Positions 44,669 to 54,584 of a stretch of DNA of 64,000 bases are shown in pieces. The notes under the pieces were generated by a model that saw only the letters and a list, made by a program, of their open reading frames with translations, did no database searches and had not been told where the DNA came from. Where the stretch lies: contig JAQUVD010000018.1 in the NCBI GenBank assembly GCA_028693555.1, forward strand, positions 1 through 64,000, read 5' to 3'. Both the position numbers and the translations under genes were made by a program. The stretch is from Hespellia sp. Its GTDB lineage: Bacteria; Bacillota; Clostridia; Lachnospirales; Lachnospiraceae. Each line of letters starts with the position of its first letter. Within the stretch, counting starts at the first letter, position 1.

Positions 44669-46147
44669 ATGAGAATTGGATTTGACAACAACAAGTATCT
44701 CTCTATGCAGTCAGAGCATATCCGAGAGAGAATCAATCAGTTTGACAACAAGCTCTATCTGGAATTTGGCGGCAAGCTTTTTGATGATTATCACGCATCA
44801 CGTGTGCTGCCTGGTTTCCAGCCGGACAGCAAACTTCAGTTATTAAAGCAGTTGAGCGATCAGGCTGAGATCGTAATCGTAATCAGTGCCAAGGACATTG
44901 AGAAAAATAAAATACGTGGAGATTTAGGAATCACCTATGACTCCGATGTGCTCCGTCTGATGGACGTATTCAAAGAGAATGGTCTTTTCGTTGGAAGTGT
45001 TACCATCACACAGTATTCCGGACAGAATAGCGCTGATTTATTTAAGAACCGTCTGGAAAATCTTGGGATTAAAGTTTATACACATTATTTAATTGATGGA
45101 TATCCTTCCAACATTTCCCACATTGTCAGTGAGGAAGGATATGGGAAGAATGACTATATTGAGACACAAAGGCCTCTCGTCATCATCACAGCACCGGGTC
45201 CCGGCAGCGGCAAGATGGCAACCTGCCTGTCACAGCTCTACCATGAAGAGAAACGCGGTGTCCGTGCCGGATATGCAAAGTTTGAGACATTTCCGATTTG
45301 GAATATTCCACTCAAACATCCGATCAATCTGGCTTATGAGGCTGCAACTGCAGACCTCAACGATGTCAACATGATTGACCCCTTCCACCTGGAAGCATAT
45401 GGTAAGACTACGGTTAACTATAATCGAGACGTTGAGATTTTTCCGGTTCTCAACACCATGTTTGAGAGAATCTACGGCTCCAGCCCATACAAATCACCAA
45501 CCGATATGGGCGTCAACATGGCTGGCAACTGTATTTGCGATGACGAAGCATGTCAGGAAGCTTCCCATCAGGAAATTATCCGCCGCTACTATACTTCTTT
45601 GTGCAACCTGCTCAAGGGGAACTGCACGGAAGAAGAGGCTCTTAAGATTGAGCGCCTCATGACACAGTGTGGAATCACAATTCATGACCGTCCGGTCGTG
45701 GATATCGCTGTCAGTCTTGCGAAATCGCTCGGTGAGCCTGCCGCAGCAATACAGCTTCCGGATGGCCGCATCATCACGGGTAAGACAACAAAGCTTCTCG
45801 GTTCTTCCGCTGCTGTCCTGCTGAATGCATTAAAGGTACTCGCTGGAATCGACCATAAGATTCACGTCATTTCACCGGAAGCCATTCAGCCAATTCAAAC
45901 CTTGAAGGTGGATTACTTAAAGAGCAAGAATCCGCGTCTTCATACGGATGAAGTGCTGCTCGCGCTCTCAACCAGTGCCGCAACCGATCCGGTTGCAAAG
46001 GCGGCACTCGAACAGGTACCGAATCTTGTAGGCAGCGAAGTCCATACTTCTGTTATGCTTGCAACCGTTGATATCAAAATGTGGAAACGGCTCGGCATCC
46101 AGCTAACATCGGATCCGGTCTATGAAACAGATGCACATTACCATTAA
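44669..46147 (+). CDS. DUF1846 family protein
   Basis: A 492-residue cytoplasmic protein matching DUF1846 in length and in its highly conserved blocks: MRIGFDNNKYLSMQSEHI at the start, YLEFGGKLFDDYHASRVLPG near 32, then VIITAPGPGSGKMATCLSQL near 170, which resembles a nucleotide-binding loop. The family is common in Firmicutes; structures exist, but the biochemical function is not established to my knowledge. It has its own promoter and AAAGGTATG before the ATG, and a terminator downstream. Confidence 0.93.
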   Translation: MRIGFDNNKYLSMQSEHIRERINQFDNKLYLEFGGKLFDDYHASRVLPGFQPDSKLQLLKQLSDQAEIVIVISAKDIEKNKIRGDLGITYDSDVLRLMDVFKENGLFVGSVTITQYSGQNSADLFKNRLENLGIKVYTHYLIDGYPSNISHIVSEEGYGKNDYIETQRPLVIITAPGPGSGKMATCLSQLYHEEKRGVRAGYAKFETFPIWNIPLKHPINLAYEAATADLNDVNMIDPFHLEAYGKTTVNYNRDVEIFPVLNTMFERIYGSSPYKSPTDMGVNMAGNCICDDEACQEASHQEIIRRYYTSLCNLLKGNCTEEEALKIERLMTQCGITIHDRPVVDIAVSLAKSLGEPAAAIQLPDGRIITGKTTKLLGSSAAVLLNALKVLAGIDHKIHVISPEAIQPIQTLKVDYLKSKNPRLHTDEVLLALSTSAATDPVAKAALEQVPNLVGSEVHTSVMLATVDIKMWKRLGIQLTSDPVYETDAHYH

Positions 46148-46204
46148 AGTTTTTGAGTAATCATCACAAAAGAATACATACTAATTTATTAGTAGGAACT
46201 TGTC

Positions 46205-46247
46205 AAAGGGGACAAAAATTCTGCCATGGATTTTTGTACCCCTTTTT
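46205..46247 (+). terminator. Terminator between the DUF1846 gene and pyrG
   Basis: A 14- to 15-bp stem (AAAGGGG-ACAAAAAT with ATTTTTGT-A-CCCCTTT, one bulged base) and ten-base loop followed by TTTTT, 57 bp after the DUF1846 stop codon and only 45 bp before the pyrG ATG. It may end the upstream transcript, or act as an attenuator in the pyrG leader if pyrG starts from a promoter near TTGAGT/CATACT (46153-46182). Confidence 0.8.
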
Positions 46248-46291
46248 CGTTATCAGTCACCATTCACACATTTTCACTAAAGGAGGAACTT

Positions 46292-47899
46292 ATGGCAGTA
46301 AAATACGTATTTGTAACAGGAGGAGTCGTATCAGGACTCGGAAAAGGAATCACAGCAGCATCTCTCGGGCGTCTTCTTAAGGCCCGTGGTTATACTGTGA
46401 CGATGCAGAAATTCGACCCTTACATCAACATTGATCCGGGAACCATGAATCCGGTACAACACGGGGAGGTTTTCGTCACAGACGACGGTGCTGAGACAGA
46501 TCTTGACCTTGGTCACTATGAGCGTTTCATTGATGAGAGTCTGACAAAGAATTCAAATGTGACCACCGGTAAGATTTACTGGTCTGTGCTTCAAAAGGAA
46601 CGCCGCGGAGATTTCGGCGGAGGAACTGTTCAGGTCATCCCTCATATCACCAATGAAATCAAAAGCCGTTTCTATCGCAACCCTGCAGCAAAGGATACAG
46701 AAATTGCAATTATTGAAGTCGGCGGCACAGTCGGTGACATTGAAAGCCAGCCGTTCTTAGAGGCAATCCGTCAATTCCAGCATGACATGGGGCATGAAAA
46801 CGCAATTTTGGTTCACGTCACTCTGATTCCATACCTGCGCGCCTCTCAGGAATTGAAGACGAAACCGACTCAGGCAAGTGTAAAGGATCTTCAGGGAATG
46901 GGAATCCAGCCGGACGTCATTGTGTGTCGTTCTGAAAAGCCCCTCGATGACGGATTAAAAGAAAAGATTTCTCTCTTCTGTAACATTCCGGCAAACCATG
47001 TACTCCAGAACCTGGATGTGGAATATTTATATGAAGCACCACTTGCTATGGAAAAGGAGAATCTTGCAAATGTTGTATGTGAGAGCCTTTGTCTCGACTG
47101 TCCGGAACCGGACTTAAGCGATTGGAAGGTAATGGTGGACTGTCTGCGCACCCCGACGAATGAAGTAACCGTTGCGCTGGTCGGTAAATACATTCAGCTT
47201 CACGATGCTTACATCAGTGTTGTAGAGGCATTAAAGCACGGCGGAATCTTCAGCCATACCACAGTCAATATCAAGTGGGTTGATTCTGAGACGGTAACTC
47301 CTGAAAACGTAGAAGAAGTACTCGGTGATGTCTGTGGCATTCTTGTTCCCGGAGGTTTCGGAGACCGGGGCATTGAAGGAAAGATTGAAGCGATTCACTA
47401 CGCCCGTACACATCAGATTCCATTCCTTGGATTATGCCTTGGTATGCAGCTATCTATCGTTGAATTTGCCCGCAATGTTGTCGGATATAAGGATGCACAC
47501 AGTATCGAGCTTGCACCGGATACCACACATCCTGTCATTCATATCATGGAGGATCAGATTGGAATTGAAGATATCGGAGGAACGTTAAGACTTGGCTCTT
47601 ACCCTTGTATTCTTGACCAGTCATCCAAAGCCTATGAATTATACGGAACCAGCGAGATTGCAGAACGCCATCGCCATAGATATGAAGTGAACAATGACTA
47701 TCGTGATGTCTTAACACAGAATGGAATGTTGTTATCGGGACTTTCTCCGGACGGACGTATTGTGGAAATGATTGAGATTCCGGAGCACCCTTGGTTTCTT
47801 GCAACGCAGGCTCATCCAGAGCTGAAGTCCAGACCGAACAGACCACATCCACTCTTTAAGGGATTTGTAGAGGCTGCACTTGATTATCAGAATCAATAA
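46292..47899 (+). CDS. pyrG: CTP synthase
   Basis: A 535-residue enzyme converting UTP to CTP with glutamine and ATP. The start at 46292 is chosen for AAAGGAGG upstream and the family-typical [19 protein letters not shown]. The synthetase domain ([21 protein letters not shown]) is followed by a class I glutamine amidotransferase domain with the nucleophile cysteine in [10 protein letters not shown] near 380 and the His-Glu pair in HPELKSRP near the end. A strong terminator follows. Confidence 0.98.
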   Translation: MAVKYVFVTGGVVSGLGKGITAASLGRLLKARGYTVTMQKFDPYINIDPGTMNPVQHGEVFVTDDGAETDLDLGHYERFIDESLTKNSNVTTGKIYWSVLQKERRGDFGGGTVQVIPHITNEIKSRFYRNPAAKDTEIAIIEVGGTVGDIESQPFLEAIRQFQHDMGHENAILVHVTLIPYLRASQELKTKPTQASVKDLQGMGIQPDVIVCRSEKPLDDGLKEKISLFCNIPANHVLQNLDVEYLYEAPLAMEKENLANVVCESLCLDCPEPDLSDWKVMVDCLRTPTNEVTVALVGKYIQLHDAYISVVEALKHGGIFSHTTVNIKWVDSETVTPENVEEVLGDVCGILVPGGFGDRGIEGKIEAIHYARTHQIPFLGLCLGMQLSIVEFARNVVGYKDAHSIELAPDTTHPVIHIMEDQIGIEDIGGTLRLGSYPCILDQSSKAYELYGTSEIAERHRHRYEVNNDYRDVLTQNGMLLSGLSPDGRIVEMIEIPEHPWFLATQAHPELKSRPNRPHPLFKGFVEAALDYQNQ

Positions 47900-47911
47900 G
47901 AAGCACACGAC

Positions 47912-47960
47912 AAACCGGATGTGTGGGGAAATAAAATTTCCTCACGCATCCGGTTTTTTT
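47912..47960 (+). terminator. Rho-independent terminator of pyrG
   Basis: Long stem AAACCGGATG(T)GTG..GGAAAT with ATTTCC..CAC(G)CATCCGGTTT followed by TTTT. It ends at the stop codon of the convergent manA gene, so it may serve both directions. Confidence 0.9.
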
Positions 47961-48900
47961 AAGGAATCGTTGTCAGAAGTGCTTCACATTTCCCCTGTAT
48001 TTCAAATTCCCCGGTTCCTGCGGTAATCAAAATACTGTCACCTTTTTCAAAATGAAATTGTTCACTTCCTGTGATAGATCCACTCCCATCCAGTATTAAT
48101 ATATGAAGAAATGACGCTTCATCGACACAGCCTGTGATCTTACTTAAGATTCCTCCATCCAGTACCAGCTTGTCCACCGTAAAATATGGACACGTTCCTA
48201 AATGAGGATCAAAAGATTGGCTTCTCACCTTCGGATCACGGTTCACAACCTCCAGTGCTTTTTCAATATGCAGATCACGCCTTTTTCCTTCCGCGTCTAC
48301 ACGCCCGTAGTCATATACACGGTATGTAACATTCGAGTTCTGCTGAATTTCTGCTATTACGATGCCTTTTCCTATGGCATGAACCGTTCCTGCCTCGATA
48401 AAAAACACATCTCCCCGCTGTACCGGTACTTTATTGAGCACCTCAAGAATCGTTTCTTCCTGAATCCGCTTTCTAAGTTCTTCTTTCGTAATTTTTTTTG
48501 AGAATCCATAATAAAGGCAGGCATCCGGCTCACATTCCACGATATACCACATTTCTGTTTTACCATACTGACCTTCCTTTTTCAGTGCATAGGAATCTGA
48601 CGGATGCACCTGTATGGAAAGATCCTGCTTCGCATCAATGAATTTAATCAGCACCGGAAAATTGGGGAAGCTTGTACAATTCGTTCCCAGAACTTTCCGA
48701 CCTTCCCAGTCAACATAATCCTGAATCGTCTTTCCTGCAAACTTTCCCTCCGCAATCAGACTCTGCCCGTCAATATGGCATGACAATTCCCATGTCTCTG
48801 CTAATTTTTCATCACAATACTCTTTATGAAATTCAGTAATCAGCTTATCTCCACCCCATAAATAATTCTTACAACTTGGTTTTAATTTTAAGATTGCCAT
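47959..48900 (-). CDS. manA: Mannose-6-phosphate isomerase, class I (ManA)
   Basis: A 313-residue cupin-type isomerase interconverting mannose-6-phosphate and fructose-6-phosphate. The ATG at 48900 is chosen over 48960 because AAGGGAG precedes it and KPSCKNYLWGG is the usual start. Zinc ligands are visible in QVHPSD near 100, then EMWYIVE, and EAGTVHAIG near 170. It ends the mannoside operon: importer, alpha-mannosidase, HAD phosphatase, isomerase, routing released mannose into glycolysis after phosphorylation. Confidence 0.95.
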   Translation of the reverse strand: MAILKLKPSCKNYLWGGDKLITEFHKEYCDEKLAETWELSCHIDGQSLIAEGKFAGKTIQDYVDWEGRKVLGTNCTSFPNFPVLIKFIDAKQDLSIQVHPSDSYALKKEGQYGKTEMWYIVECEPDACLYYGFSKKITKEELRKRIQEETILEVLNKVPVQRGDVFFIEAGTVHAIGKGIVIAEIQQNSNVTYRVYDYGRVDAEGKRRDLHIEKALEVVNRDPKVRSQSFDPHLGTCPYFTVDKLVLDGGILSKITGCVDEASFLHILILDGSGSITGSEQFHFEKGDSILITAGTGEFEIQGKCEALLTTIP

Positions 48901-48943
48901 ACTACTCTCCCTTGTTTTCTTACAAATGTATGTACCCTGCGTA

Positions 48944-49921
48944 TTATTTTGCCAGTACAATTGGAAGTGAATCTGCCAGATCGTTCACCTGGTTTCTGCA
49001 TAAGGACTGTACACCGCCAGATGCAATATTTCCTCCGCTCACACCAATTGCCTCAAATCCGGCAAGACGAATCGACACCACACCTGCGGAAGAATCTTCA
49101 AATCCAAGCACCCGGTTCTTCTCACCTTCTGCAATACCAAGTCCGACTCTTGCTGTCTCCGAATAGAGCCATGGATGTGGTTTCGGTGCCAGCTCACCAA
49201 TCGTTCCCGTCTGCGTGTTAGAAAACATCTGCCCCGCTGTGATAATCGCATCATAGAATTCCAAAGGATTTCCCATATGCAGACTGCGAAATGCTGACAT
49301 AATTTCAGGCATTGCCTTCGTATATAATCCAGAAGTTACCAGCCCGATTCTTACACCATTTCCTTTGACCTCTGTCAGAAACTCTTTCAATCCCTTTGCA
49401 GGTTCAAAAGCTCCCTGTTTCCCTCTGCCTTCCAATATTTCTTTCATTTCATACTCTGTGATTGCAAAATATGCTTTTCTGGCATCCTCAAGCGTCTGGT
49501 TTGGACAGTATTTATCAATACAGTATTGTAGATGCTCCGACACCGAATGTCCCGATACATACGGTTCATCCTCTGCACAGAGCGCAAATTTCGGATTTTT
49601 CATAATTGCCGCAATACTCTGCTCAATAATCCATATCCAAAAGGACTCACTCTTTACACTCGTTCCGTCCAGATCCATCAGAATTGCTGTTGCCGGTCCT
49701 TCATAAGCTGCCTGCGGCACCTGATAGATTGCAGGATAGCCAAGTGCTGATTTCACATTGCATAATGTCTTATCTTCGTACACCATGAATTCTACTTTAC
49801 GATCCAGTGGGGTCAGGATTTCTTTGATTCCATCCTTCCCGGTCTGAAAACTTTTATCTTCTGTCTCTGGAATTGCAATCATGTCTTCCATTCTTCCAAT
49901 CCCCGGGTATATACTGCTCAT
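48944..49921 (-). CDS. HAD-family phosphatase/phosphomutase-like hydrolase
   Basis: A 325-residue protein with an ~80-residue N-terminal extension, then a HAD domain: DLDGTSVKSESFW near 88 (nucleophile Asp), VTSGLYTKAMPE near 200 (motif II Ser/Thr), KPHPW near 253 (motif III Lys) and GFEDSSAGV near 277 (motif IV Asp). The cap is helical, like beta-phosphoglucomutase-type enzymes. Its start overlaps the GH38 gene by 4 bp, so it probably acts on a mannose- or glycerol-type phosphate from the imported glycoside. The substrate is unknown. Confidence 0.85.
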   Translation of the reverse strand: MSSIYPGIGRMEDMIAIPETEDKSFQTGKDGIKEILTPLDRKVEFMVYEDKTLCNVKSALGYPAIYQVPQAAYEGPATAILMDLDGTSVKSESFWIWIIEQSIAAIMKNPKFALCAEDEPYVSGHSVSEHLQYCIDKYCPNQTLEDARKAYFAITEYEMKEILEGRGKQGAFEPAKGLKEFLTEVKGNGVRIGLVTSGLYTKAMPEIMSAFRSLHMGNPLEFYDAIITAGQMFSNTQTGTIGELAPKPHPWLYSETARVGLGIAEGEKNRVLGFEDSSAGVVSIRLAGFEAIGVSGGNIASGGVQSLCRNQVNDLADSLPIVLAK

Positions 49922-52752
49922 AACGAATCTCCTATCTTTTTTGCTGCTTCTTTCATTGTCACTTCAATTGTCTTAATCTCATCCGGCTTCAGTTCGACTG
50001 TAAATCCGTGTTCATCTCCAATCAGTGCACCGATTCTTTCCTCATTCATATTTACTTCAAAGCATGTCTCAACCGGTTCTGCCAGACTCACACGGACCGC
50101 ACGGTTTTCTGTCCGCGGATTGTAAATTCTCAAAATCAATTTCTCGTTATCCTCCGCAAATTTCACGCAGGAAATTTCTGCTCCTTCCACCTGAAGGAAG
50201 CTCTTCTCCATCGCAAGCACACCACTGCGTTCCGCGTCTACCGAGAATTGTGCTGCCAGCACGGGCACTGCCTTCATCCTGCTATGCTCAACAATTTTTG
50301 ATTCTTCCCAGTCACCTCGATGTGGCATGAGAGCATATTCATATTCCATGGCTTCCAGAATCTGCCCCCCCTCCTGAGAAGGATAGGACGATCCACTTCT
50401 AAATTCTGTACAAATGATATCACGCACAGCGCGAAACAGGGTACATGACAGATATCCCGGAATGGAGGCATTGTATTCTAACAGCTGATCAGAGATAACA
50501 CCAAATCCTCTGCTATCATCACTCACATCTACAAAATTCTGCATTGGCAGAGAATCCATTTCTGGATACCGCATGCCGTCATCCTCCTGATCTGCCCTTA
50601 CGTTTCTATGATCCACAGTAAAATGTCCACCGGCATCTGCTGTCTCTGCCATAATGTCTGTATGGAAATAAACCGCAAGTCTGTGGTCACGCGCCGTATT
50701 TTTCACACGAAGCTTTACATCCAGCTTTCTTGCATTCTTTTTCAATATATAGCGAACCTCAACAGGCATGCTGACCAGTTCTTTGCTTCGTGCACTCTCC
50801 CCCTGAATTCCTGCTTCCGGTCGAATGCCTGCAGCCGGAACAACAAAATCATATGCAGCGCAGATGCTGGTCTGCAATGGAGTATTCTCCTCCATCCAGA
50901 TATTTGCCTGCACACCTTGACTTGTATAAATCTGATTGTGATATGGTGGGAAATGAATCCAGTAATCACCGATATCTCCACCATCTTCCAGATAATTTAA
51001 TTCACCGGTCTCATATCCCGTCTCTTTCTCTAAAATCTTTACACTTCCATTTGGCTGCACCGTGATCTTAAGATAACGATTTTCCATCACATTGGCTGCT
51101 CTTGACAGTTCCGTTCCATCGCTCATGCGCGTTGGCGGCCAGAATTTCTTTTCTCTCTCAAAATGCTCTTTTGGTCTCACACAGACAACCTTATAACCTC
51201 CCGCCGGAATTTCGCCGGAATTCAGAATCACTTCATGCCGGTCGGCATAGAACGGCTCCGGTCTTGTGTGTCGATTGACCGTCGGTGTTACCATCTCTTT
51301 TCTAGAAATATGTGCACATTCCAGTTTCTTTCCCTTCATATCATACAAATCAAAATCCCAGATATTCTGTTCTCTCGGTGTATCAATTACCAGCTCCAAC
51401 ACTTCCGTTCTCTCTTTTGGAAGTGGATTCACAAGAAGCAGCAGAATATCCTGCTCTGTTACATTTTCCTTTTTTATATGGGCGGCAAAATAACGAAGCA
51501 CCTGATCGCTGACACAACTCGATATTTCCACACACTGATCAAGACGATACATGACATCTCTTACCGTTTTATCCTGTACAACACCATTAATACTATCATG
51601 TGACTGAGAACCCAACAGGTAGTCTCTCGCTTTTTCCAGATACCTGCGATGATAAGGCAAACCAGACAGAAAGCCGAATACCGCCAGCGGTTCTGCTACA
51701 TTCATCAGACTGTTCTCTGCATTTTTGTGAAGTTTCTTTACCGGATAGCGGGTCATCAGTGCATTTGCAGAGACAGAAGGTGCCGGACCATCCCGAAGCT
51801 CTCCTTTGATGACGCGCAGATCTTTTCCTTCGAGCTTTTCTTTTAACACCTGCGCATATTCCTCTATGCTTGCATGATGAAGTGTAATTTCTTCTTCCTT
51901 CAGTGCCGAATTAATCTTCTGAATCAATTCCGGAAGCATTGTCTGCGCACAGGTCGAGTCTGAACCATCCATCAGTATGCGGTCCTCTTTCAGATGTGTT
52001 GCCTCCACAGCATCCCAGGAGCACAGTGCAAGTTCCTTTAATTTCTCTTCATGGACAAACTCTCTTCTGTTAAGCATAAAAAAATCCTGTTCACTGCCTG
52101 TTTTATCAGCCTTGTGGTACAGTCTTGTCCCGCCGTATTCATAGCGGAATTCATCTGACTGATACGCTCTGCCACTCATAGCTTCCATATAGGTGTTCAT
52201 ATAAAAATTCGCGCGTGCCTCTTTTCCAAGTCTTGTCGTCAGCATTCTGGTTCCATCTTTTCCTTCCCAGATAAATTCGCTCTCCGGCGCACGTCTTTCA
52301 CTCACTCGTTTTGCTACAATAATCAAATCCATTCCAAATCCTTTGTATATCTGCGGGAACTGACTTGGCTGTCCCCATCCAAAAGATTCATATCCTATAT
52401 TCAGTTTATGTCCGAACGCCCTGCATACCCGATCACCTTTCAGTAGGTTTCGCACGAGGCTTTCCCCACTCACCGGATACAGATCCGGTAATGTGTACCA
52501 TGGTCCAATCAGAATCCGCTTATCTTGAATTTGTTTCGTAAGACGTTCTCTGTTTTCCGGACGAATTTCCAGATAATCTTCTAGAAACACACTCTGTCCA
52601 TCAAATAAAAATCCTGTATATTCCGGATGCTCTTCCAGCGTTTCCAAAAGTTCATCCAGCATCTCTGCCAGATAGATTCTGCTCTCCCATATCGGATAAC
52701 GCCACTCCCGGTCCCAGTGTGTATGTGTGACCACATATCCCTTCTTTTCCAT
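49918..52752 (-). CDS. Glycoside hydrolase family 38 alpha-mannosidase
   Basis: A 944-residue cytoplasmic enzyme (no signal peptide). The zinc-binding start HTHWDREWRYP, the middle-domain QSHDSINGVVQDKTVRDV and large beta-sandwich C-terminal domains define GH38. Where most members have a PDxFG motif with the catalytic aspartate, this protein reads IGYESFGWGQPSQFPQIY near 120, with Glu and two extra residues. It should cleave alpha-mannosides brought in by the adjacent ABC importer. The altered motif leaves mechanism and substrate open; it could define a subfamily. Confidence 0.88.
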   Translation of the reverse strand: MEKKGYVVTHTHWDREWRYPIWESRIYLAEMLDELLETLEEHPEYTGFLFDGQSVFLEDYLEIRPENRERLTKQIQDKRILIGPWYTLPDLYPVSGESLVRNLLKGDRVCRAFGHKLNIGYESFGWGQPSQFPQIYKGFGMDLIIVAKRVSERRAPESEFIWEGKDGTRMLTTRLGKEARANFYMNTYMEAMSGRAYQSDEFRYEYGGTRLYHKADKTGSEQDFFMLNRREFVHEEKLKELALCSWDAVEATHLKEDRILMDGSDSTCAQTMLPELIQKINSALKEEEITLHHASIEEYAQVLKEKLEGKDLRVIKGELRDGPAPSVSANALMTRYPVKKLHKNAENSLMNVAEPLAVFGFLSGLPYHRRYLEKARDYLLGSQSHDSINGVVQDKTVRDVMYRLDQCVEISSCVSDQVLRYFAAHIKKENVTEQDILLLLVNPLPKERTEVLELVIDTPREQNIWDFDLYDMKGKKLECAHISRKEMVTPTVNRHTRPEPFYADRHEVILNSGEIPAGGYKVVCVRPKEHFEREKKFWPPTRMSDGTELSRAANVMENRYLKITVQPNGSVKILEKETGYETGELNYLEDGGDIGDYWIHFPPYHNQIYTSQGVQANIWMEENTPLQTSICAAYDFVVPAAGIRPEAGIQGESARSKELVSMPVEVRYILKKNARKLDVKLRVKNTARDHRLAVYFHTDIMAETADAGGHFTVDHRNVRADQEDDGMRYPEMDSLPMQNFVDVSDDSRGFGVISDQLLEYNASIPGYLSCTLFRAVRDIICTEFRSGSSYPSQEGGQILEAMEYEYALMPHRGDWEESKIVEHSRMKAVPVLAAQFSVDAERSGVLAMEKSFLQVEGAEISCVKFAEDNEKLILRIYNPRTENRAVRVSLAEPVETCFEVNMNEERIGALIGDEHGFTVELKPDEIKTIEVTMKEAAKKIGDSL

Positions 52753-52779
52753 TTTACCCTAACTCCTTTATTCTTTTTC

Positions 52780-53607
52780 TTATCCTTTTAATGCTCCTGC
52801 TGTAAGTCCGTTTACAAAATTCTTCTGTGCAACCAGATAGACCAGAATGACCGGCATTGCCGCAAAGAATACATAGGCAAATACAACGCCCCAGTCAGCA
52901 GAATATGGACCAACTGCTGTATAGATTCCCACCGTAATCGTCTTGATTTGTCCAAGCAGTAACGGTGTCTGGAAATCATTCCATATTCCAAGACCTACAA
53001 AAATTGCGATTGTTGTTGTACATGGTCGAAGCAGCGGAAATAAAATCTTCCAGAACACCTGGAATCTTGTTGCACCGTCGATTTCAGCAGCCTCCTCCAA
53101 TTCAATTGGAAGTGAATGGATATAATTGGTATACATGAACGTCGCAAAAGAAATATTTCCGGATACAAACACAAAAATCAGAACCGGTACGCCAAATGGA
53201 ATCGACAGGTTTCGAAGTAAAATACAAAGCGGCATATATACGATGACATACGGCACCATAATTCCAATCAGAAAATACACGCGGAGCATACCGGAAAATT
53301 TTGTCTTTACTCTTGCGAGATAATACGCAGCCATCGATGATACAATAACCGTCAGGGCTGTTCCTGCTACCATCAGAATCGTGGAATTCCGATACATTTC
53401 CAGCATATTTGTATTCGGACTCTTGATCACACTGACAATATTCTGAATCGTTGGTGGAATCGGCAGTGACAGCGGCTGATCCAAAATGATATCTGAAACC
53501 TTAAATGTATTGGAAATTGCAATATAAATTGGAAGTAATACAATCACTGCAAGAATGATTAAAAATACTGTCTGTAAAATTGTGACTGCTCTTTTTTTCG
53601 CTTTCAT
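52780..53607 (-). CDS. Carbohydrate ABC transporter permease (MalG/CUT1 type)
   Basis: A 275-residue inner-membrane permease with six spans. The EAA loop for the ATPase reads EAAEIDGATRFQVFWKILFP near 190, and the C-terminus NGLTAGALKG is typical of MalG-type CUT1 permeases. It overlaps the partner permease stop by 1 bp. No ATPase gene is nearby, so a shared MsmX-type ATPase is probably used. Confidence 0.95.
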   Translation of the reverse strand: MKAKKRAVTILQTVFLIILAVIVLLPIYIAISNTFKVSDIILDQPLSLPIPPTIQNIVSVIKSPNTNMLEMYRNSTILMVAGTALTVIVSSMAAYYLARVKTKFSGMLRVYFLIGIMVPYVIVYMPLCILLRNLSIPFGVPVLIFVFVSGNISFATFMYTNYIHSLPIELEEAAEIDGATRFQVFWKILFPLLRPCTTTIAIFVGLGIWNDFQTPLLLGQIKTITVGIYTAVGPYSADWGVVFAYVFFAAMPVILVYLVAQKNFVNGLTAGALKG

Positions 53608-54473
53608 TACATCTCCACCTCCTTCTGATTCATTTTAGTTACGATAAATACGGATATTGCACCGATTGCAAGGAATAGAACAACAGAAATTGCTGAGGAA
53701 TATCCCACCATACTGTTTGAGAATCCCTGCGATACGATATTATAGACGATGGTCTCTGTATCGTATCCCGGTCCACCATCGGTCATAATCTTTACAACAT
53801 CATACATACGCAGTTCATTGATGATACTCATCAAAAAGCTTACCGTCATTCCCGGAACAATCAGTGGCAGTGTGACATGACGGAACTTATTCCATCTGTT
53901 TCCTCCATCTACGGTACATGCCTCATACAACTCGTGTGGCACGGTCTGCAATGCAGCTAAGTAAAGCATCATATGATAGCCCAGTGTTCTCCAGATCTCC
54001 ACAATAATAATACATACAATTGCCGAGCCATGTGAACCAAGCCAATTGCCGATTAATCCTTCCTGTCCAAATGTCGTTAGCATTCCATTCAGCACACCAT
54101 TGTAAGACAGAATGCTTTTCCACACAAAGGAAATGGCAACTGTACTTAGCACAAATGGAATAAAGAATATGGTACGGAAGATATTACTCTTCACCGATGC
54201 CGTATTAACCAGCATGGCAAGAAAAAGTCCCAGCACATTTACGAATATAATAACTACTACAGAGATAATCAATGTATTAATGACTGCATTTCCAAGTCTT
54301 GCATCGCGAAATACATTGATATAATTTTCGATTCCGATAAACTGCATCGCATTGAATCCATTCCATTTATTCAAGCTAAAATAAAAAGCCATCATAATCG
54401 GAATTACCAGTAACATGGTATAGATTACAAATGCCGGTGCAGCAAATCCAATCGACATTCTTTTTTTCTTCAT
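53607..54473 (-). CDS. Carbohydrate ABC transporter permease (MalF/CUT1 type)
   Basis: A 288-residue permease with six spans and the EAA loop YEACTVDGGNRWNKFRHVTL near 185. It pairs with 52780-53607 and the lipoprotein 54585-55865 in a CUT1 oligosaccharide importer. A 111-bp gap with a stem-loop separates it from the lipoprotein gene, consistent with higher lipoprotein expression. Confidence 0.95.
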   Translation of the reverse strand: MKKKRMSIGFAAPAFVIYTMLLVIPIMMAFYFSLNKWNGFNAMQFIGIENYINVFRDARLGNAVINTLIISVVVIIFVNVLGLFLAMLVNTASVKSNIFRTIFFIPFVLSTVAISFVWKSILSYNGVLNGMLTTFGQEGLIGNWLGSHGSAIVCIIIVEIWRTLGYHMMLYLAALQTVPHELYEACTVDGGNRWNKFRHVTLPLIVPGMTVSFLMSIINELRMYDVVKIMTDGGPGYDTETIVYNIVSQGFSNSMVGYSSAISVVLFLAIGAISVFIVTKMNQKEVEM

Positions 54474-54496
54474 CGAATCATCCTCTTTATATAAGA

Positions 54497-54546
54497 AGAG
54501 CTACTGTAAATTTGAATGATTTCACTTCAGAATCTACGGCAGCTCT
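54497..54546 (-). promoter_or_regulatory. Stem-loop between the binding-protein and permease genes
   Basis: AGAGCTGCCGTAGATT can pair with AATTTACAGTAGCTCT on the minus strand (16 bp including G-U pairs, about 18-base loop). There is no T-run, so it is a likely mRNA-stability element that raises binding-protein over permease levels, as known in maltose-type operons. Confidence 0.6.
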
Positions 54547-54584
54547 CCTTACTTCTTATAAAAAACTATGTTGTCAGTTCACTA

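Noticed and set aside
46205-46247. The CTP-sensing reiterative-transcription attenuator known from Bacillus pyrG
   Set aside because: The 5' strand of the stem is purine-rich (AAAGGGGA), so a poly-G transcript start could not pair with it as in that mechanism.
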